The notes: generated by a model not told the origin, from the letters alone. A stretch of 64,000 bases of DNA from Amycolatopsis sp. MtRt-6 (GCF_017308975.1 NZ_JADWPD010000015.1:35486-99485), one strand, 5' to 3'; shown: positions 31,828 through 40,385, counted from the stretch's first letter. A program made the numbers and translations.

Positions 31828-33399
31828 GTGCTCGACATCCTCCTGACCCAGGCACCGGAGCCGCCGGTGCAGGTGCCGTCGATCGACTATCCGGCGGTGC
31901 TGCCGGTGCTGATCGTCTTCGGCGCGGCGTGCGTCAGCGTGCTGGTCGAGGCGTTCGCCGCCAAGCGTTCGCGGTTCGGCATCCAGGTGGGCCTGAGCCT
32001 GACGTCGATCGTCGCGGCCGGGGTCAGCCTGATCGTCTACGCGACGGGCAGCGCCCCGGCGGGCGGCGTCAAGACGTTCAGCGGCGCGATCTCGATTGAC
32101 CGGCCGGCGCTGTTCCTCTGGGGCACGCTACTGGCCCTGGCGGTCGGCGCGGTGCTGCTGATTTCGGACCGCGTGGTCGAGCCGGGCGGCGCCCTGGTCG
32201 CCCAGGCGGGCATCCGCCCGGGCACGGTCCAGGACCGCGCCCAGACGGCGACGGTCATGCAGACCGAGGTGTTCCCGCTGACGCTGTTCGCACTCGGCGG
32301 CATGATGGCGTTCACCGCGGCGAACGACCTGCTGACGATGTTCATCGCGCTGGAAGTGCTGTCCCTGCCGCTGTACCTGATGTGCGGCCTGGCCCGCCGG
32401 CGGCGGTTGCTGTCCCAGGAAGCGGCGGTCAAGTACTTCCTGCTCGGGGCGTTCTCCTCGGCGTTCTTCCTGTATGGATTGGCGCTGCTGTACGGCTACG
32501 CGAATTCGGTGAAGCTGGGCGACATCGCGGCCGCGGCGGCGGGCACGGACCGCTCGGACACGCTGCTGTTCGCGGGACTCGGCTTGCTGGTGGTCGGCCT
32601 CCTGTTCAAGGGCTCGGTGGGCCCGTTCCACACGTGGACCCCGGACGTGTACCAGGGCGCGCCAACCCCGGTGACGGCGTTCATGGCGGCGTGCACGAAG
32701 GTCGCGGCGTTCGGCGCGATCCTGCGGGTGCTGTCGGTGGCGTTCTCGTCGACGTCGTGGGAGTGGCGCGGGGTTCTCTGGGGAGTGGCGATCATTTCGA
32801 TGGTGATCGGCGCGGTGCTGGGCCTGACGCAGACGGACGTCAAGCGCATGGTGGCGTACTCGTCGATCGCCCACGCGGGGTTCCTGCTGGTGGGCGCGAT
32901 CGCGATGACGCGCGACGGGCTGTCGAGCACGCTGTTTTATTTGTTGGCGTACGGCTTCACGACGCTGGCGGCGTTCGGCGTGATCAGCCTGGTGCGGGAT
33001 TCCTCGGGCGAGGCAACGCACCTCTCGGCGTGGGCGGGGCTGGCGAAGCGGTCGCCGTTGCTGGCGGGCGTCTTCACGTTCCTGTTGCTGGCACTGGCGG
33101 GCATCCCGTTGACGTCGGGCTTCGTGGGCAAGTTCGTGGTGTTCTCGGCGGCGCTGTCGGACGGAATGGCCCCACTGGTGGTGGTTGCACTGGTGTTCAG
33201 CGCGGTGGCGGCGTTCTTCTACCTGCGGGTGATCGTCCTGATGTACTTCTCCGAGCCGGCCCCGGACGGCCCATCGGTATCGGTCCCGGGCTTCGGCACC
33301 GGAACGGCGATCTTCCTGGGCACGGCGGTGACGCTGGTGCTGGGCCTGGTCCCGGCCTTCGCCCTCGGCTGGGCCGGTTCGGGCGGGTTCGCTTTCTGA
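31828..33399 (+). CDS. nuoN: NADH-quinone oxidoreductase subunit N
   Basis: A 523-residue antiporter-like subunit (ND2 family) and the last gene of the operon. Conserved features include the Glu in MFIALEVLSLPLYLMCGLAR (about residues 171-190), VKYFLLGAFSSAFFLYGLAL (about 201), the pump Lys in LLFKGSVGPFHTWTPDVYQG (about 256-275) and AYSSIAHAGFLLVGAIAM near 345. GTG 31828. Codon use in the 3' half contains more rare A/T-ending codons than upstream nuo genes. A strong hairpin begins 16 bp after the stop, which closes the operon. Confidence 0.95.
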   Translation: MLDILLTQAPEPPVQVPSIDYPAVLPVLIVFGAACVSVLVEAFAAKRSRFGIQVGLSLTSIVAAGVSLIVYATGSAPAGGVKTFSGAISIDRPALFLWGTLLALAVGAVLLISDRVVEPGGALVAQAGIRPGTVQDRAQTATVMQTEVFPLTLFALGGMMAFTAANDLLTMFIALEVLSLPLYLMCGLARRRRLLSQEAAVKYFLLGAFSSAFFLYGLALLYGYANSVKLGDIAAAAAGTDRSDTLLFAGLGLLVVGLLFKGSVGPFHTWTPDVYQGAPTPVTAFMAACTKVAAFGAILRVLSVAFSSTSWEWRGVLWGVAIISMVIGAVLGLTQTDVKRMVAYSSIAHAGFLLVGAIAMTRDGLSSTLFYLLAYGFTTLAAFGVISLVRDSSGEATHLSAWAGLAKRSPLLAGVFTFLLLALAGIPLTSGFVGKFVVFSAALSDGMAPLVVVALVFSAVAAFFYLRVIVLMYFSEPAPDGPSVSVPGFGTGTAIFLGTAVTLVLGLVPAFALGWAGSGGFAF

Positions 33400-33414
33400 G
33401 GTCTTGTGGTCAGT

Positions 33415-33457
33415 GAAGGCCGCCTTGAGGAACTCCTTGTTTCTCAAGGCGGCCTTC
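33415..33457 (+). terminator. hairpin terminator of the nuo operon
   Basis: Perfect 15-bp arms, GAAGGCCGCCTTGAG at 33415-33429 and CTCAAGGCGGCCTTC at 33443-33457, with a 13-nt loop and a short T-containing tail. It starts 16 bp after the nuoN stop. The GAAGGCCGCC stem sequence is shared with the hairpins at 17121 and 41659. Confidence 0.85.
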
Positions 33458-33467
33458 TCCTTCGGGT

Positions 33468-33970
33468 GTGCCAGGCTTGATGGGCTGGTCCGAGTCGACC
33501 CTGAGCCGAATCGAAACCGGCCAGCGAAACATTTCGAGCGAAGAAGCCGCCGCATTGCTCGCCATCTACCAGGTAACCGGTGCCCGGCGGGACAACTGCT
33601 CGAGATGTCGCGTGAGGTCGATCGCCCGGTCTCGACGAGGCGGCGCTCCACCGCGTGATAGGCGACCCGAAGATCATGGCGGACCAGCTGAGGCATTTGG
33701 CCGTGATGACCGCACGCGCACTGGTCGAGGTCCGCGTCATCCCGTGGGTGTGGGTGGACATGCCGCGCTGAACGGCGCCTCCGAGCTGCTCGACTTCGCT
33801 GGCGCGCGTCCGTTGGTGTATCTCGAACAGCTCGGTTCCGGTCTGTTCCTCGACCAAGGCGCCGATGTGGCTCCCTACGTCCGCACTGTCGCCACGTTGG
33901 ACTCGGTCGCGCTCGCCCCCGCGAAGTTGTTGCAGCTGATCGAGCACCTCGCCGAGCAATACGAGTCAGT
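33468..33970 (+). pseudogene. degenerate XRE-HTH/DUF5753 regulator remnant
   Basis: Pieces of one XRE-type regulator of the actinobacterial DUF5753 class appear in all three forward frames. Frame 1 carries the end of an HTH, GWSESTLSRIETGQRNISSE, then ALLAIYQVTG. A second frame gives LLEMSREVDRPVSTRR near 33600. A third gives EAALHRVIGDPKIMADQLRH near 33637-33700, stopping at a TGA about 33770. The first frame resumes with HAALNGASELLDFAGARPLVYLEQ and LLQLIEHLAEQYESV. At least three frameshifts are needed, and about 30 N-terminal residues are missing, the cut lying about 10 bp after the nuo terminator. It overlaps the 3' end of the convergent EspG-like gene by a few bases. Confidence 0.75.
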
Positions 33971-34721
33971 GGTCGAGGCCGGTCCGCAGCGCGGCGACCT
34001 TCTGCGCCATCAGTCCCGGCTCGCCGGGCAGCACGGTGATGTACCGGTTGCCCGGTGAGCCGGTGAGCGTCGTGGCGACGCGCCCGGAGTCGACGTCGAG
34101 GTAGCTCATCGAATCCCGGGTCATCGTCCGCGACCCGCCCGGACTGCGCTTGGCGGCGTAGAACTCGCCGACGCCGTAGTAGGGCTGACCGAAGATCTCG
34201 TCGAGTTGCCGGGCGCCGCGGCTACGCGCCGGACCGCTGTCGTAAATGTCGTCGGCTTCTTCTTCGCGCCGGAATTCCTCCTGTGGAAAGGAGAACGGCG
34301 TGAAGCGCGCCGGAGCGTACGGCGGCAGACTGGCGATCAGTGCGTCCACCGGGTCGTTGTCCGGCGAAAGGGTCTTCAACCACACGCGGCCGCCCTGACA
34401 CAGCGCGGTGACGGCAAACCGTCCTTGGACGGCGACGAGCATCCCCAGCTGTTCCTGCCTGTCGCGCGCGTAAGCGAAGTACTCGGTCGCCGGACGGTCG
34501 AGCAGGTGCAGGACTTCCTCGAATTCAGGGGTGAACCCGTCGCCCTGGGTGAACCCGTACTGGCTCAATTCCTCAAATGCTTCACGATTCACCTGCTTCA
34601 CCGAGGACGGTGGAATGTACCGCAGGCCACCGGCAAAAATCTGGTGCGGCTCACCGCACCCTGCCCGCCGCATTGCGGTCAGCAACGTGTTCAGCGAAAG
34701 TTCGACATGTTTGTGCACCAC
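33966..34721 (-). CDS. EspG-family ESX secretion-associated chaperone-like protein
   Basis: A 251-residue protein resembling the EspG family, cytosolic chaperones that in mycobacteria bind PE-PPE dimers before export by type VII secretion. Supporting features are the length, the mixed alpha/beta pattern, REQLGMLVAVQGRFAVTALC-like central strands and the C-terminal YITVLPGEPGLMAQKVAAL. It begins MVHKHVELSLNTLLTAMRRA. ATG at 34719-34721. It lies 24 bp downstream of a PPE-like gene on the same strand, the expected partner. No ESX core gene (EccB, EccC, EccD, MycP) is in the window, so any machinery must be elsewhere. Confidence 0.75.
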   Translation of the reverse strand: MVHKHVELSLNTLLTAMRRAGCGEPHQIFAGGLRYIPPSSVKQVNREAFEELSQYGFTQGDGFTPEFEEVLHLLDRPATEYFAYARDRQEQLGMLVAVQGRFAVTALCQGGRVWLKTLSPDNDPVDALIASLPPYAPARFTPFSFPQEEFRREEEADDIYDSGPARSRGARQLDEIFGQPYYGVGEFYAAKRSPGGSRTMTRDSMSYLDVDSGRVATTLTGSPGNRYITVLPGEPGLMAQKVAALRTGLDH

Positions 34722-34745
34722 GTGTTCCTCCCCTTTGGTGTGGTG

Positions 34746-36023
34746 CTAGCGCTGCGCGCGCTTCTCGCCGATCACGGGTGGCATCGGCTTTTCGATATCG
34801 CCGCCGAAAGTGGCGTCCGGGTCGGGATTGCGGAGGTAGGCCGCGGCCTTTTTCTCCGTGTCCTCCTCCTTCTTGCCTTGTCCGGCACCGAGAGCGCCCA
34901 TGGGTATCCCGCCGGCACCTCGTCCACCCGCGACACCAGGAGCGCCAGGACGTCCACCGGCGACGCTCGCGCCGGGCAGGCCACGCCCGGAGCCGGAGCC
35001 GGGTCCCAGCCCGCGCGCACCCGGTTCGTTCACGGCCCCGCTGCCCGTGCCGCGGTAGCCGCCGGTACCCGAGCCGGGACCGTAGCCGGTCCCGGAGCCG
35101 TAGCCGGTCCCGGGACCGAACTCGCCGCTACCGTACGGACCGAGCGAGTTGATCGGTTGCCCGGTCGGTCCGAACTGGTATCCCGTACTCGCGGCGGGTG
35201 GAATAACGGGCTTGGGGACGTAGCTGTTCGCGTGAGTACCGTCCGACGGAATCCCCGGCGGACGGCCGCTGATCTGGTTCTGCTCAGTCGTGCCTTGCCC
35301 CGCCTGGTTCTGCCCGGTCTGACTTTGTCCCGTCTGGTTCTGCGCGGTTCGGTCTTGCCCGGTCTGCGTGCCGGGCCGGTACTGAGACCGCTCCGGGATA
35401 CCGGGCTGCCGGGTCTGCCGCTGGTCCTGTGTGCTCTGCCCGGTGTCGGTGCCGGTCGGCTTGTCCGTGGGCGGTGGCGTCCCGGTGTCCATCGTGATCG
35501 AGGCGCCGGAGTCGGACAGCTGTGCGTACTGGGCGGGCATCTGCGTGCCGTTGGTGGTACTGGCGGAGTGGTACACGCGAAAGGCATCGATGTTGGCCTG
35601 GCTGTCAGCCTGCCATCCGGCAACCTTGGTCTGGTACGACTTGCCATCACCGGCGAGCGTGTTGTAGAGATCATTGGCGGTGATGTCAGGAGGCCGAGCC
35701 GCGACGGGCTTTACGGAGTTCTTGGCCGTGCCGAAAGCACCGATCTGCGCTTCGACGGCGGTCTGCGCGTTCTTGAGATGAATGGCATCGTCCATCGCGG
35801 CTTGGATGAGCGGTGCTGTCGAGTCCGCGGCGGCACTGCCGGCGCCGCCTTGCCAGCCGCTCATGGTTTTGGCCCGGAGGGCAGCGATCCGCTCGGCCCG
35901 CTCGATCATCCGCTGGGTGAGGTTGTTGGAGCTGTCCTGCGCGTCGGCCAGTGACTGGGTTCCTTCGCCGCCGGTGATTTGCTCGTAGATCTGCGCGGCA
36001 GTTAGGGGACCTTCGGTTACCAT
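34746..36023 (-). CDS. PPE-like type VII secretion substrate with Gln/Gly-rich low-complexity region
   Basis: A 425-residue protein. The N-terminal 170 residues are helical with a Trp-x-Gly turn (AKTMSGWQGGAGSAA, about residues 50-64), as in WXG/PPE helical hairpins. The middle is disordered: a degenerate QTGQ/QNQ repeat (about residues 195-250) and a GYGSGTGYGPGSGTGG-type Gly/Tyr repeat (about 295-325). The end, YLRNPDPDATFGGDIEKPMP then PPVIGEKR, is charged and probably conserved in Pseudonocardiaceae. The ATG at 36021-36023 overlaps the TGA of the DUF3558 gene (TGATG); a GTG one codon earlier is an alternative. Export through ESX is inferred from the fold and the EspG neighbour. Confidence 0.7.
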   Translation of the reverse strand: MVTEGPLTAAQIYEQITGGEGTQSLADAQDSSNNLTQRMIERAERIAALRAKTMSGWQGGAGSAAADSTAPLIQAAMDDAIHLKNAQTAVEAQIGAFGTAKNSVKPVAARPPDITANDLYNTLAGDGKSYQTKVAGWQADSQANIDAFRVYHSASTTNGTQMPAQYAQLSDSGASITMDTGTPPPTDKPTGTDTGQSTQDQRQTRQPGIPERSQYRPGTQTGQDRTAQNQTGQSQTGQNQAGQGTTEQNQISGRPPGIPSDGTHANSYVPKPVIPPAASTGYQFGPTGQPINSLGPYGSGEFGPGTGYGSGTGYGPGSGTGGYRGTGSGAVNEPGARGLGPGSGSGRGLPGASVAGGRPGAPGVAGGRGAGGIPMGALGAGQGKKEEDTEKKAAAYLRNPDPDATFGGDIEKPMPPVIGEKRAQR

Positions 36024-36649
36024 CACTTACCCGCCTTGAGGTTGCCCAGCACCTTGGTCGCGACATCATGCGCGGCTGCGCAAGGATCCTTGTGCCCGAT
36101 GTTCTCTTCGGACTGGGCGATCGAGACATCGATGATGTCATGATCGCTGGTTGCAAGCGCTATCGCGCAACGTCCCCGAGTGTTCCGTTCGTCGGTCATG
36201 CCGTAGGCGACCATGGGATGGCCGCTGACTGCTTCCATGGGCATGAAGAATTGAAAGGTCGTATCTTTCTTCGCATATATGGCGGTCAGGCCGATCTTGT
36301 CAACGTTGTTGTAGATAACGGATACACCGGCCTGTGACACGTTTGGCACATCCCAGCTGCAGCTCGGTCCACCCTGGCCGTTGAGGTCGGGTTTGGCGGT
36401 TACGCTCGTACCGAGGAGGCCTACGATTTGATCGGCTGTGAGTGAGTCGCAGGGTGCCTGCTTGAAATGTGTCGTGTCGAGGGAATCACCCACCTTTGGC
36501 ACCCCTGGGCCAGGCACCCCGTCACCTCCGTTGGATGGTGAAGTCTGCGATGTGGTGCCGCCGGACGGCATGGGGTTGCCTTGGTTCGTGGGCGTACACG
36601 CGGCGAGTGCCAGCAGTGATGCGCTGATCACGACAGTCACGCGGCGCAT
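36023..36649 (-). CDS. DUF3558 family lipoprotein
   Basis: A 208-residue lipoprotein. The signal peptide RRVTVVISASLLALAAC ends in a lipobox, with the lipid-bearing Cys at about residue 18, followed by a Ser/Thr/Gly-rich linker to about residue 50. The DUF3558 core follows with its paired cysteines: PCDSLTADQIVGLLG, GGPSCSWDVPN, then RGRCAIALATSDHD and KDPCAAAHDVATKVL. DUF3558 proteins are common beside ESX accessory genes in Pseudonocardiaceae; no biochemical role is known. The start overlaps the stop of the WXG-like gene by one base. AT content in 36100-36350 is visibly higher than in the nuo genes. Confidence 0.82.
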   Translation of the reverse strand: MRRVTVVISASLLALAACTPTNQGNPMPSGGTTSQTSPSNGGDGVPGPGVPKVGDSLDTTHFKQAPCDSLTADQIVGLLGTSVTAKPDLNGQGGPSCSWDVPNVSQAGVSVIYNNVDKIGLTAIYAKKDTTFQFFMPMEAVSGHPMVAYGMTDERNTRGRCAIALATSDHDIIDVSIAQSEENIGHKDPCAAAHDVATKVLGNLKAGK

Positions 36650-37074
36650 CAGAGGCTGCCTCCGGTCTGCTTGATCTCGGTGCTGTGGTTGTCTTCGGCC
36701 TTGGCGTATTTGCCGAGTGCGGCTTCGAATTTGGTTGCCATGGCCCGGCAGTAATCCTCGCGGGCGACGAGCGTCTCATAGAGTGCGCGGCCAGATCCTT
36801 GTATCTGGTTCGCGTTGCCCCCGCTGGCGTATTCCAGGCCGGGCCCGCTGGTTGTTGCAATCGTCCTGGCTCGGCTCTGGTCGAGTTTGAACTCGTTCGC
36901 CATGTCGTTCCAGTCCTTGGCCAGCTGCTCCAGCGTCGCCCGGTCGTACTTGAAGCCCGCACCGCTCGCACCGGTGCCCGACGGGGCGCCGTAGGTGCCG
37001 GCGTGCGGGGTGATGGGCGTCAGTGGCGCCCGGCGCGTGTTCGGGTCGTAGACCGGTGGCTGGCCGTCAGGCAT
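36649..37074 (-). CDS. WXG100/EspC-like helical ESX-associated protein
   Basis: A 141-residue protein. A Pro/Thr-rich, disordered N-terminus of about 40 residues is followed by two predicted helices: YDRATLEQLAKDWNDMANEF (about residues 44-63), containing a W-N-D turn, and ALYETLVAREDYCRAMATKF (about 96-115). This helical hairpin resembles WXG100- or EspC-type secreted partners. It leads a four-gene leftward unit (WXG-like, DUF3558, PPE-like, EspG-like) with overlapping or near-overlapping ends. ATG at 37072-37074. I assign the ESX link from context; no exact family is recognised. Confidence 0.65.
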   Translation of the reverse strand: MPDGQPPVYDPNTRRAPLTPITPHAGTYGAPSGTGASGAGFKYDRATLEQLAKDWNDMANEFKLDQSRARTIATTSGPGLEYASGGNANQIQGSGRALYETLVAREDYCRAMATKFEAALGKYAKAEDNHSTEIKQTGGSL

Positions 37075-37396
37075 CGTCTTGCGTCCCTGTCGTCTCGTCG
37101 CGACCGGGTGTGACAGAGCTGAAGCGCCCCGAAGTCGTCGTCGTCACTGGTGCTCTCCCCTTGGCTGCAGGGCGCTCCTACCCCGGCACCCTGCGTAGTT
37201 CGACGCGTCGGAGATTACCAGGGTTCCAGCCTGTCGGTTCCCCCCTGCAAGAAGATGCGTTCCGCCCGGAATGACAGCTGGATACGGAGTGACAATACGT
37301 GATAATCACTTCGGTTGAAGATCCTCCGATAAGGAGAAGTCTGCTGGTCAAGCGCAGAATCCGTAGGCACACTCTGCGTAATGCGGCACTGTTCGG

Positions 37397-38048
37397 CAAC
37401 TCACCGTCGTCCTCTTCGTGTGTCTTCTGGTCTCGTCCGGCTGTACCGGCGAGACCTCGGAGACGACGTGTCACGCACCGCTGTCGCTTCCTTGGCATCC
37501 GAAACAACCCCGTCCGGCGAATCGGGACGAGAACGCCGTCTACGCTGCGCTCGCTGATCGACCTCGGCGTCTACGGCCGCCGGGAAGGCGCCCGGTGCTG
37601 CGCCGGCCACTCGGCAAGCGAGGGGCTTCGATGGCCGGCGCCAGTGTGACCTCGTGCGCGATGTTCTCCCGTTGATCACCGTTCGTGACGAGCCGCCGGA
37701 GAGTGCTCCGCTGCGACCAGACAGAACGCCACATGAAAGGCCGGACCGTCGGTTGCAGTGTGCTGATCCGGTCAGTTTCGTCCGGGCAGTGCGGTTCGAG
37801 ATCGCCTACGGTGAGCGGCAAGACAACGCCCATTGTGAAATCGTGCGTGACTTTGCCGATGCCGGTGCCAACCCCTGCCGAAGGAGCTTGTTTACCCGTC
37901 TGGCGGTCAGGACTCCGGCCGCGTCGGGGCCTGCGCGAACATGGTCGTCAACACCGACGGCACCGACTGCGATCCTGCCGTCGACCTCGACGTGCCGAAC
38001 GGCGGTGTGGACGTGGTGCTGAACGCCGCGCCTTCGAGCCGGTGGTGA
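37397..38048 (+). pseudogene. decayed lipoprotein-like coding remnant
   Basis: No frame is open throughout, but protein-like pieces occur in succession. Around 37400-37455 a hydrophobic stretch ending in a lipobox reads LTVVLFVCLLVSSGCTGE (Cys at about 37442). Around 37655-37860 another frame gives AVRFEIAYGERQDNAHCEIV. From about 37872 to a TGA at 38046-38048 a third gives PLPKELVYPSGGQDSGRVGA, then ANMVVNTDGTDCDPAVDLDV. The order (signal, core, Cys-containing end) fits one secreted lipoprotein broken by several frameshifts. The flank 37075-37396 holds no convincing gene, only the promoter area of the leftward ESX cassette. Confidence 0.45.
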
Positions 38049-38422
38049 CGCCGGGTGCCTGCTGGTTCGTCGAACCGCAGCATCGTCTGCAGATCGAGGT
38101 GGGGGCGACGGGGCTGGGAGACCACCCGGGGATCTTCGGCTCGGATCCGAACCTCGGGAAGGATCGGCAGGTCGTCCCCTCGGACAGAAGCCGGCGGTGG
38201 TTTCGCAATCTGACCGGAAACGAGGTCGCCGAGCGGGAGCGCGGCATCGACGCGGACGTCCAGCCGGCTTTGCCGATGGATGTCACGCTGAAGGCAAAGG
38301 CTGTCATCGCGTCAGTGCTGGAGCACGATTTCGGACCAGATCGCTGGCTCGAGGCCGCGCAAGCTGGCGAAGGCGCCGCGGCCACCCTCTCGGCTCGTCC
38401 CATGCCGCGGCCCTCGTGACGG
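38049..38422. other. gene-free stretch between decayed remnant and secreted-protein gene
   Basis: A forward frame stays open to 38419 and contains FEPVVTPGACWFVEPQHRLQ and further plausible stretches, but lacks its own start signal and does not clearly continue the preceding pieces. It could be the 3' part of the decayed gene or of a second lost gene. Nothing else is recognised here. Confidence 0.35.
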
Positions 38423-39043
38423 CTATGGGGTCGGGGTGCAGCTCGTCCGGCCCAGCGAAACCGCTCCGCTGATGCCCGACGCCGGCAGGAACTCGATACG
38501 CAGCATCGTCAAGCCGATGCTTCCGTCGCCCGGCAGGCTCTGGATGTTGAACACCGCGTTCGCCAGCGCCGTTCCGTCCGCTTTCCGGATCGGCGACACG
38601 TACCCGACCGGGACCGGGTTCGGCGGGTTCGTGATCCCCGACATTCCGCCGTACGACCAGTTCGCGCTCGTCTGGCTCTGCGTCCCCGAGCACGTCACCG
38701 TGAAACTCGCCAGCTTCACCCGCGGCCCACCCGCACTCACCAGTGCCGACAGCTCGAAGTTCTTCCCCGTCGCCGTCGAGGAGGTCGACGTCGGGTTCGG
38801 TGAAGTGCACGATGACGTTCCGCCGCCGAATGTCACTCCCGGTTTTGCGACCACCTGGGCCGTTGCGCTCGTCGGGCCGTTGATCGAACAGTGACCCTGG
38901 GCCGGCACCTCGACCGTCGAACCCGCCTTCGTGAACGACGCCGAGCCGATGTCAGCCGAAGCCGTCGTAGCCGCCGAAGCAGGCGCAGCAGCTGAAGCGG
39001 CCAGGCCCGCAACCACCAGAGCTGTGACGATCGTGCTGCGCAT
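38423..39043 (-). CDS. secreted protein, unknown function
   Basis: A 206-residue exported protein. The ATG complementary to 39041-39043 is chosen over an upstream start 37 codons earlier because GGAGGAG lies just before it and a signal peptide follows (RSTIVTALVVAGLAASAAAP, cleavage after ASA near residue 25). The mature part is Thr/Ser/Gly-rich, with four Cys (HCSINGP, SSCTSPNP, VTCSGTQ, TSCTPTP) that could form two disulfides, and predicted beta strands. No family is recognised. It is convergent toward the decayed region and divergent from the polyprenyl synthase gene, 260 bp away. Confidence 0.7.
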   Translation of the reverse strand: MRSTIVTALVVAGLAASAAAPASAATTASADIGSASFTKAGSTVEVPAQGHCSINGPTSATAQVVAKPGVTFGGGTSSCTSPNPTSTSSTATGKNFELSALVSAGGPRVKLASFTVTCSGTQSQTSANWSYGGMSGITNPPNPVPVGYVSPIRKADGTALANAVFNIQSLPGDGSIGLTMLRIEFLPASGISGAVSLGRTSCTPTP

Positions 39044-39303
39044 CTGTCTCCTCCTCGACGAGCGGCGAGCGGCGAGCGGCCGGGGCCGGCCGCTCTTCCA
39101 CGCTTGAATATCCGCCCGCCGGAGACGTCCGTTGCGCCCGGAAACTCCGATCACCCTTTCGGGGATCGTGAACCACCCGGTGGGTGACCGCGGCCGGTGT
39201 CATGTTCGTCACCGTTTCCGCAGGACAGCGGGTAAACGACCGCGCGGTGTAGCCACTACGCTCAAGGGGCAACCGACCGGTGCACGAGTAGAGCGGAGCC
39301 GAC

Positions 39304-40362
39304 GTGTCTGTGCCTTCCCCAGCCCCCGGGGCGGGATCCCTCCCCGCTGCGCCGGGCGGCGCCCTCGACGACCTGCGGGCGTCGGTCGGGCTGCAGATCG
39401 CCGACGAAACCCTCCTTCGATCCATCGCCGGCGGGCTGGCCGAGGTCGAGAAGCTGCTGCGCGAGGTCGTCCGCAGTGACGTCCAGGCCGTCAACGACGC
39501 CGCGTTGCACCTGGTCGAAGCCGGTGGCAAACGCTTCCGTCCGCTGTTCACCCTGCTCTCCGCGCAGTTCGGGCCGAAGCAGGACGACCACGTCGTCATC
39601 GCCGCCGCCGCGGTCGAGCTGGTGCACCTCGCCACGCTCTACCACGACGATGTCATGGACGAGGCCGACATGCGGCGCGGCGCCGAGAGCGTCAACGCGC
39701 GCTGGGACAACACCATCGCCATCCTCACCGGCGACTTCCTCTTCGCGCACGCGTCGCGCCTGGTCGCCGACCTCGGCACGGACGCCGCGCGGATCATCGC
39801 CGAGACCTTCGGCGAGCTGGTCACCGGCCAGATGCGGGAGACCGTCGGCCCCGGCCCTGGTGACGACGCCGTCGCGCACTACCTCACCGTCATCGCCCAG
39901 AAGACCGGCTCGCTGATCGCCACCTCCGGCCGGTTCGGCGGCATGATGTCCGGCGCCGCCGAGGAGCACATCCAGGCGCTGCGCCGGTTCGGCGACATCA
40001 TCGGCACCGCGTTCCAGATCTCCGACGACATCATCGACATCGCCTCGCCGTCCGACGAGCTCGGCAAGGCGCAGGGCACCGACCTGCGCGAAGGCGTCCG
40101 GACGCTGCCCATGCTGTACGCGCTGGCCGACCCGGAGACCGACCCGCGGCTCGTCGAGCTGCTGTCCGGTCCGATCGCCGACGACGCCCTCGTGCAGGAG
40201 GCGCTGGACCTCCTCCGGGTGAGTAGCGGACTCGATCGAGCACGCGCCACCCTTTCCGACTACGCTCAGCGCGCGCGAGCCGAGCTCGCCGCGCTGCCCG
40301 CGTCACCCGCTCGGGACGCGTGCGAGTCGGTCGCCGACTACCTGGTCGCGCGCACGCGCTAA
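39304..40362 (+). CDS. trans-polyprenyl diphosphate synthase (GrcC-like)
   Basis: A 352-residue all-trans isoprenyl diphosphate synthase, probably making the menaquinone side chain. First Asp-rich motif LYHDDVMDEADMRRG (about residues 115-129), with GGKRFRPLF before it (about 75-83); second Asp-rich motif FQISDDIIDIASPSDELGKA (about 238-257). The residue pattern before the first motif suits long-chain products (C40-C50), but the exact length cannot be set by eye. The M. tuberculosis neighbour of menJ, grcC1 (Rv0562), is the likely counterpart. GTG 39304. The sunset-domain gene follows 23 bp later. Confidence 0.88.
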   Translation: MSVPSPAPGAGSLPAAPGGALDDLRASVGLQIADETLLRSIAGGLAEVEKLLREVVRSDVQAVNDAALHLVEAGGKRFRPLFTLLSAQFGPKQDDHVVIAAAAVELVHLATLYHDDVMDEADMRRGAESVNARWDNTIAILTGDFLFAHASRLVADLGTDAARIIAETFGELVTGQMRETVGPGPGDDAVAHYLTVIAQKTGSLIATSGRFGGMMSGAAEEHIQALRRFGDIIGTAFQISDDIIDIASPSDELGKAQGTDLREGVRTLPMLYALADPETDPRLVELLSGPIADDALVQEALDLLRVSSGLDRARATLSDYAQRARAELAALPASPARDACESVADYLVARTR

Positions 40363-40385
40363 GCACTTAACAGGGGCAGGAAAAG

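Noticed and set aside
34746..36023. A mycobacterial-type PE/PPE pair
   Set aside because: The protein has a WxG-type helical hairpin and an EspG neighbour but no clear Pro-Pro-Glu start and no PE gene beside it, so it is called PPE-like only.
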